A DNA stretch of 64,000 nt from Acidobacteria bacterium UBA2994 (GTDB lineage Bacteria; Acidobacteriota; Vicinamibacteria; Vicinamibacterales; UBA8438), in contig DEAA01000044.1 of NCBI GenBank assembly GCA_002346545.1, positions 92,709 through 156,708 on the forward strand. The letters run 5' to 3'. A program made the translations under genes and the position numbers. This document shows positions 8,419-17,227 of this stretch, piece by piece. A model generated the notes under the pieces. The model did no database searches. It saw only the letters and a program-made list of their open reading frames with translations, and was not told the DNA's origin. The number at the start of each line of letters is the position of its first letter. Within the stretch, counting starts at the first letter, position 1.

Positions 8419-9630
8419 TCAGAACAGGTGGGTCAGCAACCCATCTCGCAACTTCGGCTCGAACCAGGTCGATTTGGGAGGCATGATCGAGCCGGCGTCT
8501 GCCACGGCCAGCAGCTCGGCCACGGTCACCGGCGCCATCGAAAACGCCACGGCTGCCGCTCCCCCGTCGACCTGACGTTCGAGCTCAGACGTGCCCCGGA
8601 TACCGCCGACGAACCGCACCCTGGGGTCGGTTCTGATGTCAGCCACCTGGAGCAGCGGACCGAGAATCTGGTCCTGTAGTCGGGCCACATCCAAAGAGCC
8701 CACTACATCGTCTGAGCTGGCCGGGGCAACCAGCCTCATTCCGTACCAGCGGCCGGCGAGGTACATCGAGGTATGACCCCGGTCTGGCACCGGGTTCACA
8801 TCGGGCGTCACCTCAAGCCGACCGGAGACCGCCTCGAGGAAGGCGTGCGGCGTGGCGCCCGCCAGATCCGACAGCGTCCGGTTGTAGGCCAGGATCCGGG
8901 TCTCGTGATCGGGAAACGCTACGGCCAAGAATCGATCCCGCGCTCCGGCGTCACCGACTGCCGCAACCCGTCGGGCACGCGCGGCGCTGGCCGCCCGGTG
9001 ATGCCCGTCGGCGATGTAGAGCGCGGGCACGGACGCGAACGCCTCGACCAGCGCAGTCATCAGCGGCGCCGGCGCCCTCCACACCGTGTGCTCGACGCCA
9101 TCCGGCGCGGCGAAATCGAACAGCGGTTCGCCCCTGGAGATCTGTGCAACGGCGTCGTCGACGGTCGACTGCTGTCGATACGTCAGGAAGACCACACCTG
9201 TCTGGGCTTCGATGGTCTCCATGTGACGGGTGCGATCGTCCTCCTTGTCGGGCCGGGTCCGCTCATGCTTCTTGATGACCCCGGCGTCGTACTCGTCCAG
9301 GGAGTAGCAGCCCGCCACACCCGTCTGGACATGCGAGCCCTCTCGGAGTCGATAGACGTAGAGTGATGGAGTCTCCTCAACCACGAGCGGCGCCTGGTCG
9401 CGCAAAGCGGCCAGGTTCGCGCGCGCCCGCTCGTAGACCGGCGCGGCATACGGATCGGTGTCGTCGGGCAGGTCGATCTCGGGCCGGGTCACATGGAGAA
9501 AACTGAGTGGCGTGTCGGCCACGAGCGAACGTGCTTCGGCGACGTTCACGACGTCATACGGCACCGACGCCACCAGTGACGCGACGTGGGGGACGGGGCG
9601 CAAAGCGCGAAACGGACGGACGACGGCCAT
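8419..9630 (-). CDS. DUF1015 family protein, serC neighbour
   Basis: A soluble 403-aa protein matching the DUF1015 family. It opens with AVVRPFRALRP, followed by a conserved PYDVVN segment, a charged IKKHERTRP motif (about residues 138-146) and a DGHHRAASA motif in the middle of the protein. The family is widespread and often found beside serine biosynthesis genes, but its biochemistry is not established to my knowledge. The conserved His/Arg/Glu motifs suggest a phosphate- or nucleotide-handling enzyme; that is inference. It is probably co-transcribed with serC (41 nt gap). No Shine-Dalgarno sequence is evident. Confidence 0.88.
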   Translation of the reverse strand: MAVVRPFRALRPVPHVASLVASVPYDVVNVAEARSLVADTPLSFLHVTRPEIDLPDDTDPYAAPVYERARANLAALRDQAPLVVEETPSLYVYRLREGSHVQTGVAGCYSLDEYDAGVIKKHERTRPDKEDDRTRHMETIEAQTGVVFLTYRQQSTVDDAVAQISRGEPLFDFAAPDGVEHTVWRAPAPLMTALVEAFASVPALYIADGHHRAASAARARRVAAVGDAGARDRFLAVAFPDHETRILAYNRTLSDLAGATPHAFLEAVSGRLEVTPDVNPVPDRGHTSMYLAGRWYGMRLVAPASSDDVVGSLDVARLQDQILGPLLQVADIRTDPRVRFVGGIRGTSELERQVDGGAAAVAFSMAPVTVAELLAVADAGSIMPPKSTWFEPKLRDGLLTHLF

Positions 9631-9743
9631 GTTTTGGTCTGCCTCGATCAGGGGGATGGCCAGGACGAGACGGGAGAGGGCCCACGTCTCTTCTCACTCT
9701 ATCAGGAGCGCGGGCCAGATCGGAACCGTCGCCCCGCGAAGCG

Positions 9744-11000
9744 CTACTGGGTGGTCGCGACCAGGAGCTCGTCGCCGGACGGCTGCCGGCCGGCCATCTG
9801 CGCGATAGCGCGATCACGCACGGTAAGGAAGGCCTCCATCTGCTCGTCGGGAATCGGGTCGCCGGGTGGCATGTTCCGCAGTTCAGTCAGCGGGTTGACG
9901 AACGTGCCGTTCCTGCGAATCCGGTAGTCAAGGTGCGGCCCCGTGGACAGCCCTGTCGAGCCGACGTAGCCGATCACCGACCCCTGCGCGACCCGGGCGC
10001 CGCGGCGCATCCCCTTCGCGAAGCGAGACAGGTGGAGATAGTAGGTCTCATACCCATTATTGTGGCGAAGTCGCACCATGTTGCCGGAGCCGCCACTATT
10101 GGCCGCCGAGACCACCGTGCCGTTAGCCACCGCGATGACGGGCGTCCCGGTGGGCGCCCCGTAGTCCACACCCAGATGGGGACGATGCGTTCCGAGCACG
10201 GGATGCAGCCGGCGGTAGGAGAACCGCGAGGTAACTCGGGGATCAAATCGGAAGGGTGACTTCAAGAACTGACGCTTGAGCGACCGGCCTTCGGTGTCGA
10301 AGTAGGCGGGCGCTTCACCCGGGACCTCGAACCGGAAGCCGAATACCTGGCGGCCCTCGTTCTCAAATGCCGCGGCCAGGATGTCTCCGTGGGTGATGTG
10401 AATCTCGTCACGCACGAACCGCTCGTATAGCACGGCGAAATTGTCTCCCAGGCGGACCTCGGTGTTGAAGTCGATTTCTCCGCTGAAGATCTGGGCCATA
10501 TCCACGGCGATCTGGGTGTCGCCGCCACCCGTCATCATCGCCGCGAACAGCGAGTTGTTCCGCTGATTGATCTCCCCCCGCATCGAGACCTGCTCACGCC
10601 GCTTCTCATAGTCGACCAGGACGGCGTCGAAGCTCGTGGGTTTGGCGAGGCTTTTCACCTGGAGATAGCGGTCGTCGTCGACGTGATACTCGAACCGCCG
10701 AAACCGACCGTCAGGACCGTAGACCAGCTTGTAGGGATGCCCTGAGCGGAGGTCCCTGGGATCGAAGACCTCGCGGAGCGCCTCCACAAACTGGTAGGCG
10801 AAGTCGCTCGGCATGTCGTGCGAGGCCAGCAGGGTCGCCAGCGTGGCGTTGCGCGGCACCGCATCCTCCACGACCGTCGTGTCCGGCTTAAGGAAGACGT
10901 CTGGGCCACTGGTCGGCTCGGGCAGCGGGGCCTCCTTGAAGGCGCACCCGGACAGACCGACCGCAACGACCAGCAACAAAAACGACAGCCGCCTGAACAT
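9744..11000 (-). CDS. M23 family peptidoglycan endopeptidase lipoprotein
   Basis: 418 aa. The signal peptide ends in a lipobox (LSGC), so it is a lipoprotein. A central region of about 200 residues resembles the OapA/LysM-like N-domain of large M23 proteins. The C-terminal LytM domain carries the zinc and catalytic motifs HLGVDYGAP, YLHLSR and HLDYRI, so it is expected to cleave peptidoglycan cross-bridges or regulate amidases. The ATG at 11000 was chosen because it begins the signal peptide; the frame is open to 11078. A TACACT box lies 9 nt before the ATG with no ribosome binding site. It is downstream of the NHL/thioredoxin gene (103 nt gap). Confidence 0.93.
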   Translation of the reverse strand: MFRRLSFLLLVVAVGLSGCAFKEAPLPEPTSGPDVFLKPDTTVVEDAVPRNATLATLLASHDMPSDFAYQFVEALREVFDPRDLRSGHPYKLVYGPDGRFRRFEYHVDDDRYLQVKSLAKPTSFDAVLVDYEKRREQVSMRGEINQRNNSLFAAMMTGGGDTQIAVDMAQIFSGEIDFNTEVRLGDNFAVLYERFVRDEIHITHGDILAAAFENEGRQVFGFRFEVPGEAPAYFDTEGRSLKRQFLKSPFRFDPRVTSRFSYRRLHPVLGTHRPHLGVDYGAPTGTPVIAVANGTVVSAANSGGSGNMVRLRHNNGYETYYLHLSRFAKGMRRGARVAQGSVIGYVGSTGLSTGPHLDYRIRRNGTFVNPLTELRNMPPGDPIPDEQMEAFLTVRDRAIAQMAGRQPSGDELLVATTQ

Positions 11001-11009
11001 AAGTTTCTG

Positions 11010-11015
11010 AGTGTA
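11010..11015 (-). promoter_or_regulatory. -10-like box for the M23 gene, leaderless spacing
   Basis: On the minus strand TACACT ends 9 nt before the ATG at 11000, and no Shine-Dalgarno sequence is present. This is the same arrangement as at pcnB and the MBL hydrolase. Confidence 0.3.
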
Positions 11016-11103
11016 ACACACCACCAGCATGGGACTTGCGGGTTCGGTGAAGGTGCGCGCCAGACCGCACGACGGCACCCGGCCGCATTCCGTTCGGCGC
11101 CGG

Positions 11104-12621
11104 TCAGGGAGCGATCAGCGTCTCGACTCGACCGGAGGCCAAGTCGACCACCCGGACGGCGTGGTTGTTGGTATCGGCGACATACAGCCGGCCAGCGCCG
11201 GCCGACAGACCGGATGGCTCGTGGAAGCACGCGTGCTCAGCGTCGCCATCTTTATGCCCGAGCCGCCCAGACCCCGCCACGAGACCGACCTCGCCCGACC
11301 CCGGATCGACCCACTTGATCCGATGATTGTAGGTATCGGCGACAAAGAGCCGACCCTGAAACCAGGCCACCCCGAGGGGATGCTGGAACCGAGCCTCGTC
11401 CCCCACCCCGAGTTGGTCACCAAACTCGAAGAGATCCCCCCCGGCGAGGGTGTGGACGCGGTTCCGTGGCGGCAGCTCGACCCGCCGAATGACGTTGGAC
11501 TCGCTGTCGGCCACGAAGACCGCTCCTTCGGAGCCGGTCAGACCGGACGGCTGGGCGAACGCGCTGTCGTCGAGATCCCCGTCCTGGCGCGCCTCCATCC
11601 CGGAACCGGCTAGGGCGAAGACCAGCCCCCGACCGACGTCGAGCACCCACAGCTGATGCACGCCCGCCATCGCGATGAGGAGCAGCCGGCCAACCGGACA
11701 TACGTCCCAGGGTGAACTGAGTGCCGTCGAATCGACCCCTCCGCCCCGGTCGCCGGGACGCGCCTGCGCCCCCGTCCCGGCGATCGTGGTCACCGCCCCA
11801 CCCTCCGGGTCTGCAGCCCGGATCAGGTGGTTGCCCGTATCGGCGACGAACACCAGACCGTCGGACGGCTGGACGGCGAGCCCCTGCGGCCGAACGAACC
11901 CACACTCACCGGCATCGCCGTCCACGGCGGACGGCCGGCCACTGCCGAGCCGACCCACCTGGGCACCATCGGTGGTCGCAACGAGCACCTGGTGATGGCT
12001 GGTGTCGGCAATATACAGACGGTCCCGCAGCGAATCGCACGCCAGCCCGCCCGGGTATGCGAGCGGACCGAGCGCCGACCCGGTCGCCGCCCCACTCGAG
12101 CCGAGGCGTCGGCTCCGGTCGAGCTCTCCTCGTTCGTCGAAGACCTGGATGACCGCCCGGATCGCTCGGTCGAACTGCGGGAGATGCCCCTCACCGGAGA
12201 CCCCAGCCACCAGATAGCCAGCCGGGTCGATTAGCACCAGCGTGGGCCACGCCCGGACCGTGTAGGCGCGCCAGATCCGGTAGTCCGGGTCGCTGGCCAC
12301 CGGATGAGTGATCGCGTAACGCTCGATCACTCGACGCAGGTTGCCCGTCTCCCGCTCGTTCGGGAACTTCGGCGCGTGCACGCCAATGACCACGAGCTCG
12401 TCGGCGTAAGCCTCTAGAAGTTCGCGGAGACCCGGCAACTGGTGCAGGCAGTTAATACACCCGTAGGTCCAGAAGTCGAGCAGGACGACCTTGCCTCGCA
12501 GATCTGCCAGCGTGAGTGGCACGTCGACGTTGAGCCAGGCTGCGGCGCCATCGAGTTCGGGGGCCCGAACTGGACCTCGTTCGGCGATCGGGTCGTCGGA
12601 GGGCGACGAAGGATCGCTCAC
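11104..12621 (-). CDS. Thioredoxin-like NHL-repeat protein (NHLRC2-like)
   Basis: 505 aa. The N-terminal thioredoxin fold (about 30-150) carries a redox CINC motif (C55, C58) in FWTYGCINC. The rest is a beta-propeller of NHL repeats, recognisable by the recurring ADTxNH and GxG elements at about 45-residue spacing. The architecture matches NHLRC2-type proteins, whose bacterial role is unknown. No signal peptide is visible, so it is probably cytoplasmic. Its GTG start overlaps the stop of the upstream peroxiredoxin by 4 nt (GTGA), tying it to peroxide or thiol stress handling. It may use the propeller to bring a partner to the redox site (inference). Confidence 0.9.
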   Translation of the reverse strand: MSDPSSPSDDPIAERGPVRAPELDGAAAWLNVDVPLTLADLRGKVVLLDFWTYGCINCLHQLPGLRELLEAYADELVVIGVHAPKFPNERETGNLRRVIERYAITHPVASDPDYRIWRAYTVRAWPTLVLIDPAGYLVAGVSGEGHLPQFDRAIRAVIQVFDERGELDRSRRLGSSGAATGSALGPLAYPGGLACDSLRDRLYIADTSHHQVLVATTDGAQVGRLGSGRPSAVDGDAGECGFVRPQGLAVQPSDGLVFVADTGNHLIRAADPEGGAVTTIAGTGAQARPGDRGGGVDSTALSSPWDVCPVGRLLLIAMAGVHQLWVLDVGRGLVFALAGSGMEARQDGDLDDSAFAQPSGLTGSEGAVFVADSESNVIRRVELPPRNRVHTLAGGDLFEFGDQLGVGDEARFQHPLGVAWFQGRLFVADTYNHRIKWVDPGSGEVGLVAGSGRLGHKDGDAEHACFHEPSGLSAGAGRLYVADTNNHAVRVVDLASGRVETLIAP

Positions 12622-13085
12622 CCGCGTAACTCTTCCAGCCGACGACGCACCAGATCCGCGTGCCCCTTGGTTCGGGCTCGCTTCCAGTGGTGAGCGACCT
12701 TACCATCGGGATCGACGAGCACGGTGGAACGGATGACACCGACAGTGCGCTTGCCGTACAGCACCTTCTCGCCGTACGCGCCGTAGGCGGTCATCACCTT
12801 GTGGTCCGGATCGGACAGGAGCGAGATCGTCAGCCGATGCTTGGCGATGAAGCGGCGATGACTCTCAGCATCGTCCGGGCTACACCCGAGCACGACCGCG
12901 TCGAGCGCCTCGAAGCCGGCCAACCTCTCGGAGAAGTCGCACGCCTGGATAGTGCACCCGGGCGTGTCGTCCTTTGGATAGAAGTAGAGCACGATCCACT
13001 GGCCCGCGAACGCGCGGACCCGGACCGGATGATTGTCCTGATCCTTCAGTGTGAACGCGGGCGGCTTCTTCCCAACCTCGAGCAT
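12618..13085 (-). CDS. bcp: Thioredoxin-dependent peroxiredoxin (BCP/PrxQ type)
   Basis: 155 aa. It reduces H2O2 and organic peroxides using thioredoxin. The peroxidatic Cys44 lies in PKDDTPGCT and the resolving Cys49 is five residues on, the PrxQ/BCP arrangement. FxLKDQ near the N-terminus is also typical. It is the first gene of a two-gene unit with the NHL/thioredoxin protein (4-nt overlap). Both cysteines are encoded as Cys, so this is not a selenoprotein despite the nearby selD. Confidence 0.94.
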   Translation of the reverse strand: MLEVGKKPPAFTLKDQDNHPVRVRAFAGQWIVLYFYPKDDTPGCTIQACDFSERLAGFEALDAVVLGCSPDDAESHRRFIAKHRLTISLLSDPDHKVMTAYGAYGEKVLYGKRTVGVIRSTVLVDPDGKVAHHWKRARTKGHADLVRRRLEELRG

Positions 13086-13116
13086 ACGATCTCCGTCCTT
13101 GTCTAACCCTCATCAC

Positions 13117-13153
13117 GAGGCTTCGCCTCAAACCCCACCCGGGCGCGCCCGGG
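13117..13153. repeat. Two hairpins between selD and bcp
   Basis: A GAGGC-TTC-GCCTC hairpin (13117-13129) is followed by the perfect 16-bp palindrome CCCGGGCGCGCCCGGG (13138-13153). Both lie in the 86-nt gap downstream of the SelD stop and upstream of the peroxiredoxin start. They may end the selD transcript, although there is no U-run; an operator is the alternative. Confidence 0.4.
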
Positions 13154-13171
13154 GGCTCGGTGTTCAGCAGC

Positions 13172-15445
13172 CTACTGCCCGGCGTCGGTCACGCACACCG
13201 GAGCACCATCGGTCCGGGTCCGAACGACACCAATCTCAGCGGCCGCGTCGTAGCCGGCCGCGCGCAACGCCGCGAGACACGGCTCGGTCCGATCCTCAGG
13301 CACGCCGGCGAGAAGACCACCCGCGGTCTGTGGATCGAAGAGCAGGCGATACGCTGGATGCGCTCCAACCCGGTCAACGTCCTCCACCGCACGACGGAGG
13401 CGAACGTTGTGCGGATGGAGCGAGCTAAGCCAGCCCGCCGCGCTAGTCTCAAGCGCGCCGGCGAGCGCCGGCACCGCGTTCAGCCGCAGCTCCACGTTCA
13501 CGCCAGACGCCCGGGTCATCTCGACCAGGTGACCCAGAAGGCCAAACCCGGTCACGTCGGTGCAGGCCACCGCACCATGCGTAACGAGCAGATCGGCAGC
13601 GTCTCGGTTTGACTGCAGCATCGAGTTGGTCGCACCATCGATCCAGCGCCCTTTGGCCTTCAGCCGCATGTGGGCTGCGAACAACGTTCCGGTCCCGAGT
13701 GGCTTGGTCAGAATCAACCGGTGCCCGGGCTGCAGGCCCGCCTTCCGAAGCGCGCGGCCATCATCGACGAGACCAGTCAGCGACAATCCCAGCGAGAGCT
13801 CCACGCCCTCGGAAGTATGACCGCCGACCAGGGTGGCACCCGCCTCGTTCAGCATCGCGACCGCGCCCGCCAGCAGGTCGACCAGCGTGTCCTCCACCTT
13901 GTGATCGAGGCCAAAGGGCACAGTGGCGACAGCCAGCGCGGACTGCGCGTCGGCCCCCATCGCGAAGATATCGCCGAGACAATGGTTAGCGGTGATCTGG
14001 CCAAAGACATAGGGGTCATCCACGATCGCGCGGAAAGCGTCAACGGTGCGCACCTGGACCTTACCGGGAGGCACCCGGATGATCGCCGCGTCGTCGGGAG
14101 CGTCGAGCCCGACGATGACGTCATCTCGTTGGATCGGCTCAAGCCGCTCCAACACCCGTTCGAGCGGCGTGGCGCCCACCTTCGACCCACACCCTCCGCA
14201 GCGCATCGCGGCGGTCGAGATCTCGGCCAGCAACTCCGGCGACGCCAGGCCAGCCTCGACGTCCGGTCCCTGATTGGAACGCATCTCCGGCAGGTCGCGA
14301 TAGCGACTCATGAACCGCCGGTCGATCCAGTCCTTCCACCGCCAGGCCCAACGCCCCTCGAACGCCAACCAACCGCGTGACCCGACCGCATAGCGATCAC
14401 CAGTGGATATCAGCGTGAGAAATCGGCGCTGTGGACGGAACGGTTTCAGCGGCTGGCACAGGAGCGCCCGCCGAAGATTCTCGGTCAGCGGGGGTCCTTG
14501 ACGCACGGCGAACACGCCGGCCTTCTCCCGAGGATGGTCGACAACGGCCGCGACGTCCCCCACGGCAAAGACGCCGGGGTGCGACACCGACTGGAGCGTG
14601 GCATTGACTTCGACAAAACCAGCGTCGTCCACCGCCAGACCGGACTGGCCCAGCCAGGGGGCGGCAGTGGCCTGGGTGACCCACAGAATTTCATCGAACG
14701 CCATCGTGGAACCGTCGGCGCGTGTCACCTTCCCGGGAGCAACATTGGTCACGGCCTGCCCCAGATGTACCCGGAGACCGTGACGGTCCAGCTGATCCTG
14801 CAAGCGTTTCCGCATACTCCGGTTGTGGGCAGGCAGAATCGCAGCGCCGGCCCCGAACAGGTGAACCTCGGCCAACGATCGGGGGCGACCCAGCGCTTCG
14901 AGCTGGTCGCCAAGGGCATGGTTGACCGCGAGGGCCAGCTCCACACCGCCGGCGCCGGCACCAACCACTCCGACCCGGACCGCCCCGGACCTGGCGGTAA
15001 CCCGCTCGCGGAGCCGGTCCCACCGCTCGACGAACCTGCTGATCGGTTTGACCGGAACCACACCGCCGGCTGCCCCGGGTACCACGTCAAGCGAGGGTGT
15101 CGCCCCTATGTTGATCGACAGCAGGTCGAATCGGATTGGAGGACGGTCGGCGCAGCAAACCTCGCGACGCTCCAGATTCAGCCCGGTGGCGGCGGCGTGC
15201 ACGAGCCTCGCCCCGGCGAAACGGCACAAGGGCCCCAGGTCAATGTGGGCCTCATCGAACTCGTAGTGCCCGGCCACCAGCCCGGGCAGCATGCCCGAAT
15301 ACGGTGTGTGCACGTCGCGGGCCACCACGGTGAGCCGAACCCCCGGGATCGGGCGCATGCCGAACCGCCGCAGGACGGCCACGTGGGTATGACCACCGCC
15401 GAGTAACACGAGATCCTTCAGGATCGGGACCGGGGAACTGTTCAT
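13172..15445 (-). CDS. selD: FAD-dependent oxidoreductase fused to selenide, water dikinase
   Basis: 757 aa. Residues 1-380 form a pyridine nucleotide-disulfide oxidoreductase-like domain (dinucleotide motifs LLGGGHTH at 14-21 and VVGAGAGGVEL at 160-170, FAVGDVAA at 293-300). Residues 405-757 form SelD, which makes selenophosphate from selenide and ATP. The SelD catalytic pair is Cys419 and Lys422 in the CGSK motif; the second Cys of the E. coli CGCK motif is Ser here. GLDAPDDAA and the Gly-rich GGHTSEG follow. This fusion is known from several phyla and suggests local production or sensing of the selenium substrate. The ATG overlaps the preceding aminotransferase stop (ATGA). No selA, selB, selC or mnmH lies in the window. 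Confidence 0.94.
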   Translation of the reverse strand: MNSSPVPILKDLVLLGGGHTHVAVLRRFGMRPIPGVRLTVVARDVHTPYSGMLPGLVAGHYEFDEAHIDLGPLCRFAGARLVHAAATGLNLERREVCCADRPPIRFDLLSINIGATPSLDVVPGAAGGVVPVKPISRFVERWDRLRERVTARSGAVRVGVVGAGAGGVELALAVNHALGDQLEALGRPRSLAEVHLFGAGAAILPAHNRSMRKRLQDQLDRHGLRVHLGQAVTNVAPGKVTRADGSTMAFDEILWVTQATAAPWLGQSGLAVDDAGFVEVNATLQSVSHPGVFAVGDVAAVVDHPREKAGVFAVRQGPPLTENLRRALLCQPLKPFRPQRRFLTLISTGDRYAVGSRGWLAFEGRWAWRWKDWIDRRFMSRYRDLPEMRSNQGPDVEAGLASPELLAEISTAAMRCGGCGSKVGATPLERVLERLEPIQRDDVIVGLDAPDDAAIIRVPPGKVQVRTVDAFRAIVDDPYVFGQITANHCLGDIFAMGADAQSALAVATVPFGLDHKVEDTLVDLLAGAVAMLNEAGATLVGGHTSEGVELSLGLSLTGLVDDGRALRKAGLQPGHRLILTKPLGTGTLFAAHMRLKAKGRWIDGATNSMLQSNRDAADLLVTHGAVACTDVTGFGLLGHLVEMTRASGVNVELRLNAVPALAGALETSAAGWLSSLHPHNVRLRRAVEDVDRVGAHPAYRLLFDPQTAGGLLAGVPEDRTEPCLAALRAAGYDAAAEIGVVRTRTDGAPVCVTDAGQ

Positions 15446-16608
15446 CCGGACGCTCTGGGCAGGACGCGGGCAACGGCGTCCCGAAACTCCTCCGTCGGCG
15501 AGAGCAAACTCAGAATCAGGAACGACTCGCGGGGGAAATCATAAAAGTAGCCCGGGTGCACGAGCACACCGTCCTCCTCGAGCAGCCCGAGCACGAGCGC
15601 CTCTTCTGAACCGAGTGTCGGTACCTGCAGTACAGCGTACCACCCGCCCTCGGCCCGCAGGCGCTGGATACCCGGGTACCGGGCGACCGCCTCATCGAGG
15701 AAACCGAGGTTATCCCTGACCCTAGCCCGGATCTGGTCCGCGACGGGACGCCCCGCCCTGAGCAGCGTTCCCGCGGCCAGTTGGACGGAGGTCGAGACCG
15801 AGAGAAAACTGTCGCAGATGAAATCCAGCCGCTCGAGGGCCCGCCGGACCAGGCGATCGGGGCCACCGACCACCATCCAGCCCAACTTGACCTGCGGTAA
15901 CCCCACCGCCTTCGACAGTCCCCCCAGCGTGAAAGTCAGGAGATCGGGGTCGTTGACCAGACCACCGGCTCGATCGGCAACCGCCGGATCCCAGGTGTAG
16001 CGATCGAACACCTCGTCGCTCACGAGCGCCACGTCCTGCCGAAGCGCGAGCTCCCGAACCCTGGCTAGGTCGTCAGCCGCCATCCAGGACCCGGTGGGAT
16101 TATTGGGATTAACCATGAGGAGGGCCCTGACCCTTGGCTCGAGACCCCGCTCGACACTGTCCAGGTCCACACGCCAGCGACCGTAGTACTCGAGTTGATA
16201 CGGGCTCGACACGACCCCCTCGAGACGGGATAGATAGTCAAAGAGCGGGTAGCTGGGTTGTGGCACCAGCGCGAGGTCTCCCGGGTCACACAGCAGCTTG
16301 AAGAGCACCGCATACGACTCACTGGTGCTCGCGGTGAGCACGATCCGCTCCGGAGACACCTCGACACCCCGGCTGGCCAGGTCGTCCGCCACCGATCGGC
16401 GAGCCTCCAGGTGGCCGCGCGGATGCGGTCGGTAGACAAGTCCGTCGGGGACGTCGAGGCTCCCGAGGAGGTCCGGGGGGTAGGTCAGGCCGACCGTCGT
16501 TGGATTCGAGGTAGTCAGGTCGAGTAGCGGTCCGCCGCCAGCGCGTAGCCTGGCCACGACGCGAGCCACCCGACTCGACCCCAGCGGCGGCACGCGAGCC
16601 GAAAACAT
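15442..16608 (-). CDS. Class I/II PLP-dependent aminotransferase
   Basis: 388 aa, fold-type I aminotransferase. Visible elements are NPNNPTGSW for cofactor and substrate binding, SDEVFDRY, and the PLP lysine in GGLSKAVGLPQ followed by KLGW. Overall it resembles aspartate aminotransferase-like proteins; the substrate is not predictable. It lies between a phosphatase-like gene (23 nt upstream) and selD, whose start it overlaps by 4 nt. The three genes probably form one operon, though no metabolic link is obvious. ATG start; only a weak AGGTG precedes it. Confidence 0.9.
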   Translation of the reverse strand: MFSARVPPLGSSRVARVVARLRAGGGPLLDLTTSNPTTVGLTYPPDLLGSLDVPDGLVYRPHPRGHLEARRSVADDLASRGVEVSPERIVLTASTSESYAVLFKLLCDPGDLALVPQPSYPLFDYLSRLEGVVSSPYQLEYYGRWRVDLDSVERGLEPRVRALLMVNPNNPTGSWMAADDLARVRELALRQDVALVSDEVFDRYTWDPAVADRAGGLVNDPDLLTFTLGGLSKAVGLPQVKLGWMVVGGPDRLVRRALERLDFICDSFLSVSTSVQLAAGTLLRAGRPVADQIRARVRDNLGFLDEAVARYPGIQRLRAEGGWYAVLQVPTLGSEEALVLGLLEEDGVLVHPGYFYDFPRESFLILSLLSPTEEFRDAVARVLPRASG

Positions 16609-16631
16609 GTCGGCACCTGGCGCCCGCAGGG

Positions 16632-17102
16632 CTACGCCTCGGACTCGTGGGATTGGTCAGACTCGTGAGGACGGCCTGGCTCAAGCCACCACGTAACCTG
16701 CCCGACCATCCGATGGACCTGCTCGGCGACCGCCTTGTAGCGACACGGCGATCGCCCGTACGGATTAACCTCCTCGCCGGTGCCGACGAAGACTCCGCGC
16801 ATCTCACCCTGGGCGTTCAGGCGCACCACCTTCGCATCGCGCTCGACCCGGCGGCCCATGGGGAGGACACGATCAGCAGGCAAGCGGCGCGACAGTGGCC
16901 GCGCACGATGCCCAGAAATCTCGAGCCCGAAGGGCAGCATGACTTCTACCGGATTAGTGCAGGAAAGATTGCCGTTTAAGGCGATCGTCCCTGCGGAGCC
17001 GACCTCGATCTGCTTGACCGCCGGATGGCCGTCGGCCAGGTGACGGAACAACGCCTCCGGCGGCGGGCTTCGACAGATGTTACCAGCGCACAAGAACAGC
17101 AA
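16632..17102 (-). CDS. Low-molecular-weight protein tyrosine phosphatase-like protein
   Basis: 156 aa. The P-loop C5-AGNIC-R11-S is intact at the N-terminus (FLCAGNICRSP), as in LMW-PTP and arsenate reductase-type phosphatases. The segment that normally supplies the general acid (DPYG or DPFG) reads NPYG, with Asn113 in place of Asp, and the usual MAEA after RSP reads PPEA. It could therefore be a slow phosphatase or a phosphoprotein-binding homologue. The only start in frame before an upstream stop is TTG at 17102, with a weak ribosome binding site. It is first in a probable operon with the aminotransferase and selD. Confidence 0.75.
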   Translation of the reverse strand: MLFLCAGNICRSPPPEALFRHLADGHPAVKQIEVGSAGTIALNGNLSCTNPVEVMLPFGLEISGHRARPLSRRLPADRVLPMGRRVERDAKVVRLNAQGEMRGVFVGTGEEVNPYGRSPCRYKAVAEQVHRMVGQVTWWLEPGRPHESDQSHESEA

Positions 17103-17192
17103 CCGGTTGACCTAGCTCATCGGAAAGACCCGCGCCCGCACTGGGAGAGCCGCCGGCCACGATCGGCAACCGCGACGATCACGGTCCCCGAT

Positions 17193-17198
17193 TATAAT
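17193..17198 (+). promoter_or_regulatory. -10 box of the S9 peptidase gene
   Basis: TATAAT, within the palindrome GATTATAATC, lies 29 nt before the ATG at 17228. AGGAG at 17217-17221 is a good ribosome binding site. It lies in the divergent region between the phosphatase-like gene and the S9 gene. No clear -35 element was seen. Confidence 0.45.
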
Positions 17199-17227
17199 CG
17201 CGGAACCCCTCACGTCAGGAGTACGTC

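Noticed and set aside
12618..13085. Peroxiredoxin as a selenoprotein because selD is nearby
   Set aside because: Both active-site positions are ordinary Cys codons; no in-frame UGA.
14498..15406. Plus-strand frame of 302 codons
   Set aside because: Antisense to the FAD domain of the SelD fusion; a shadow of a GC-rich gene.
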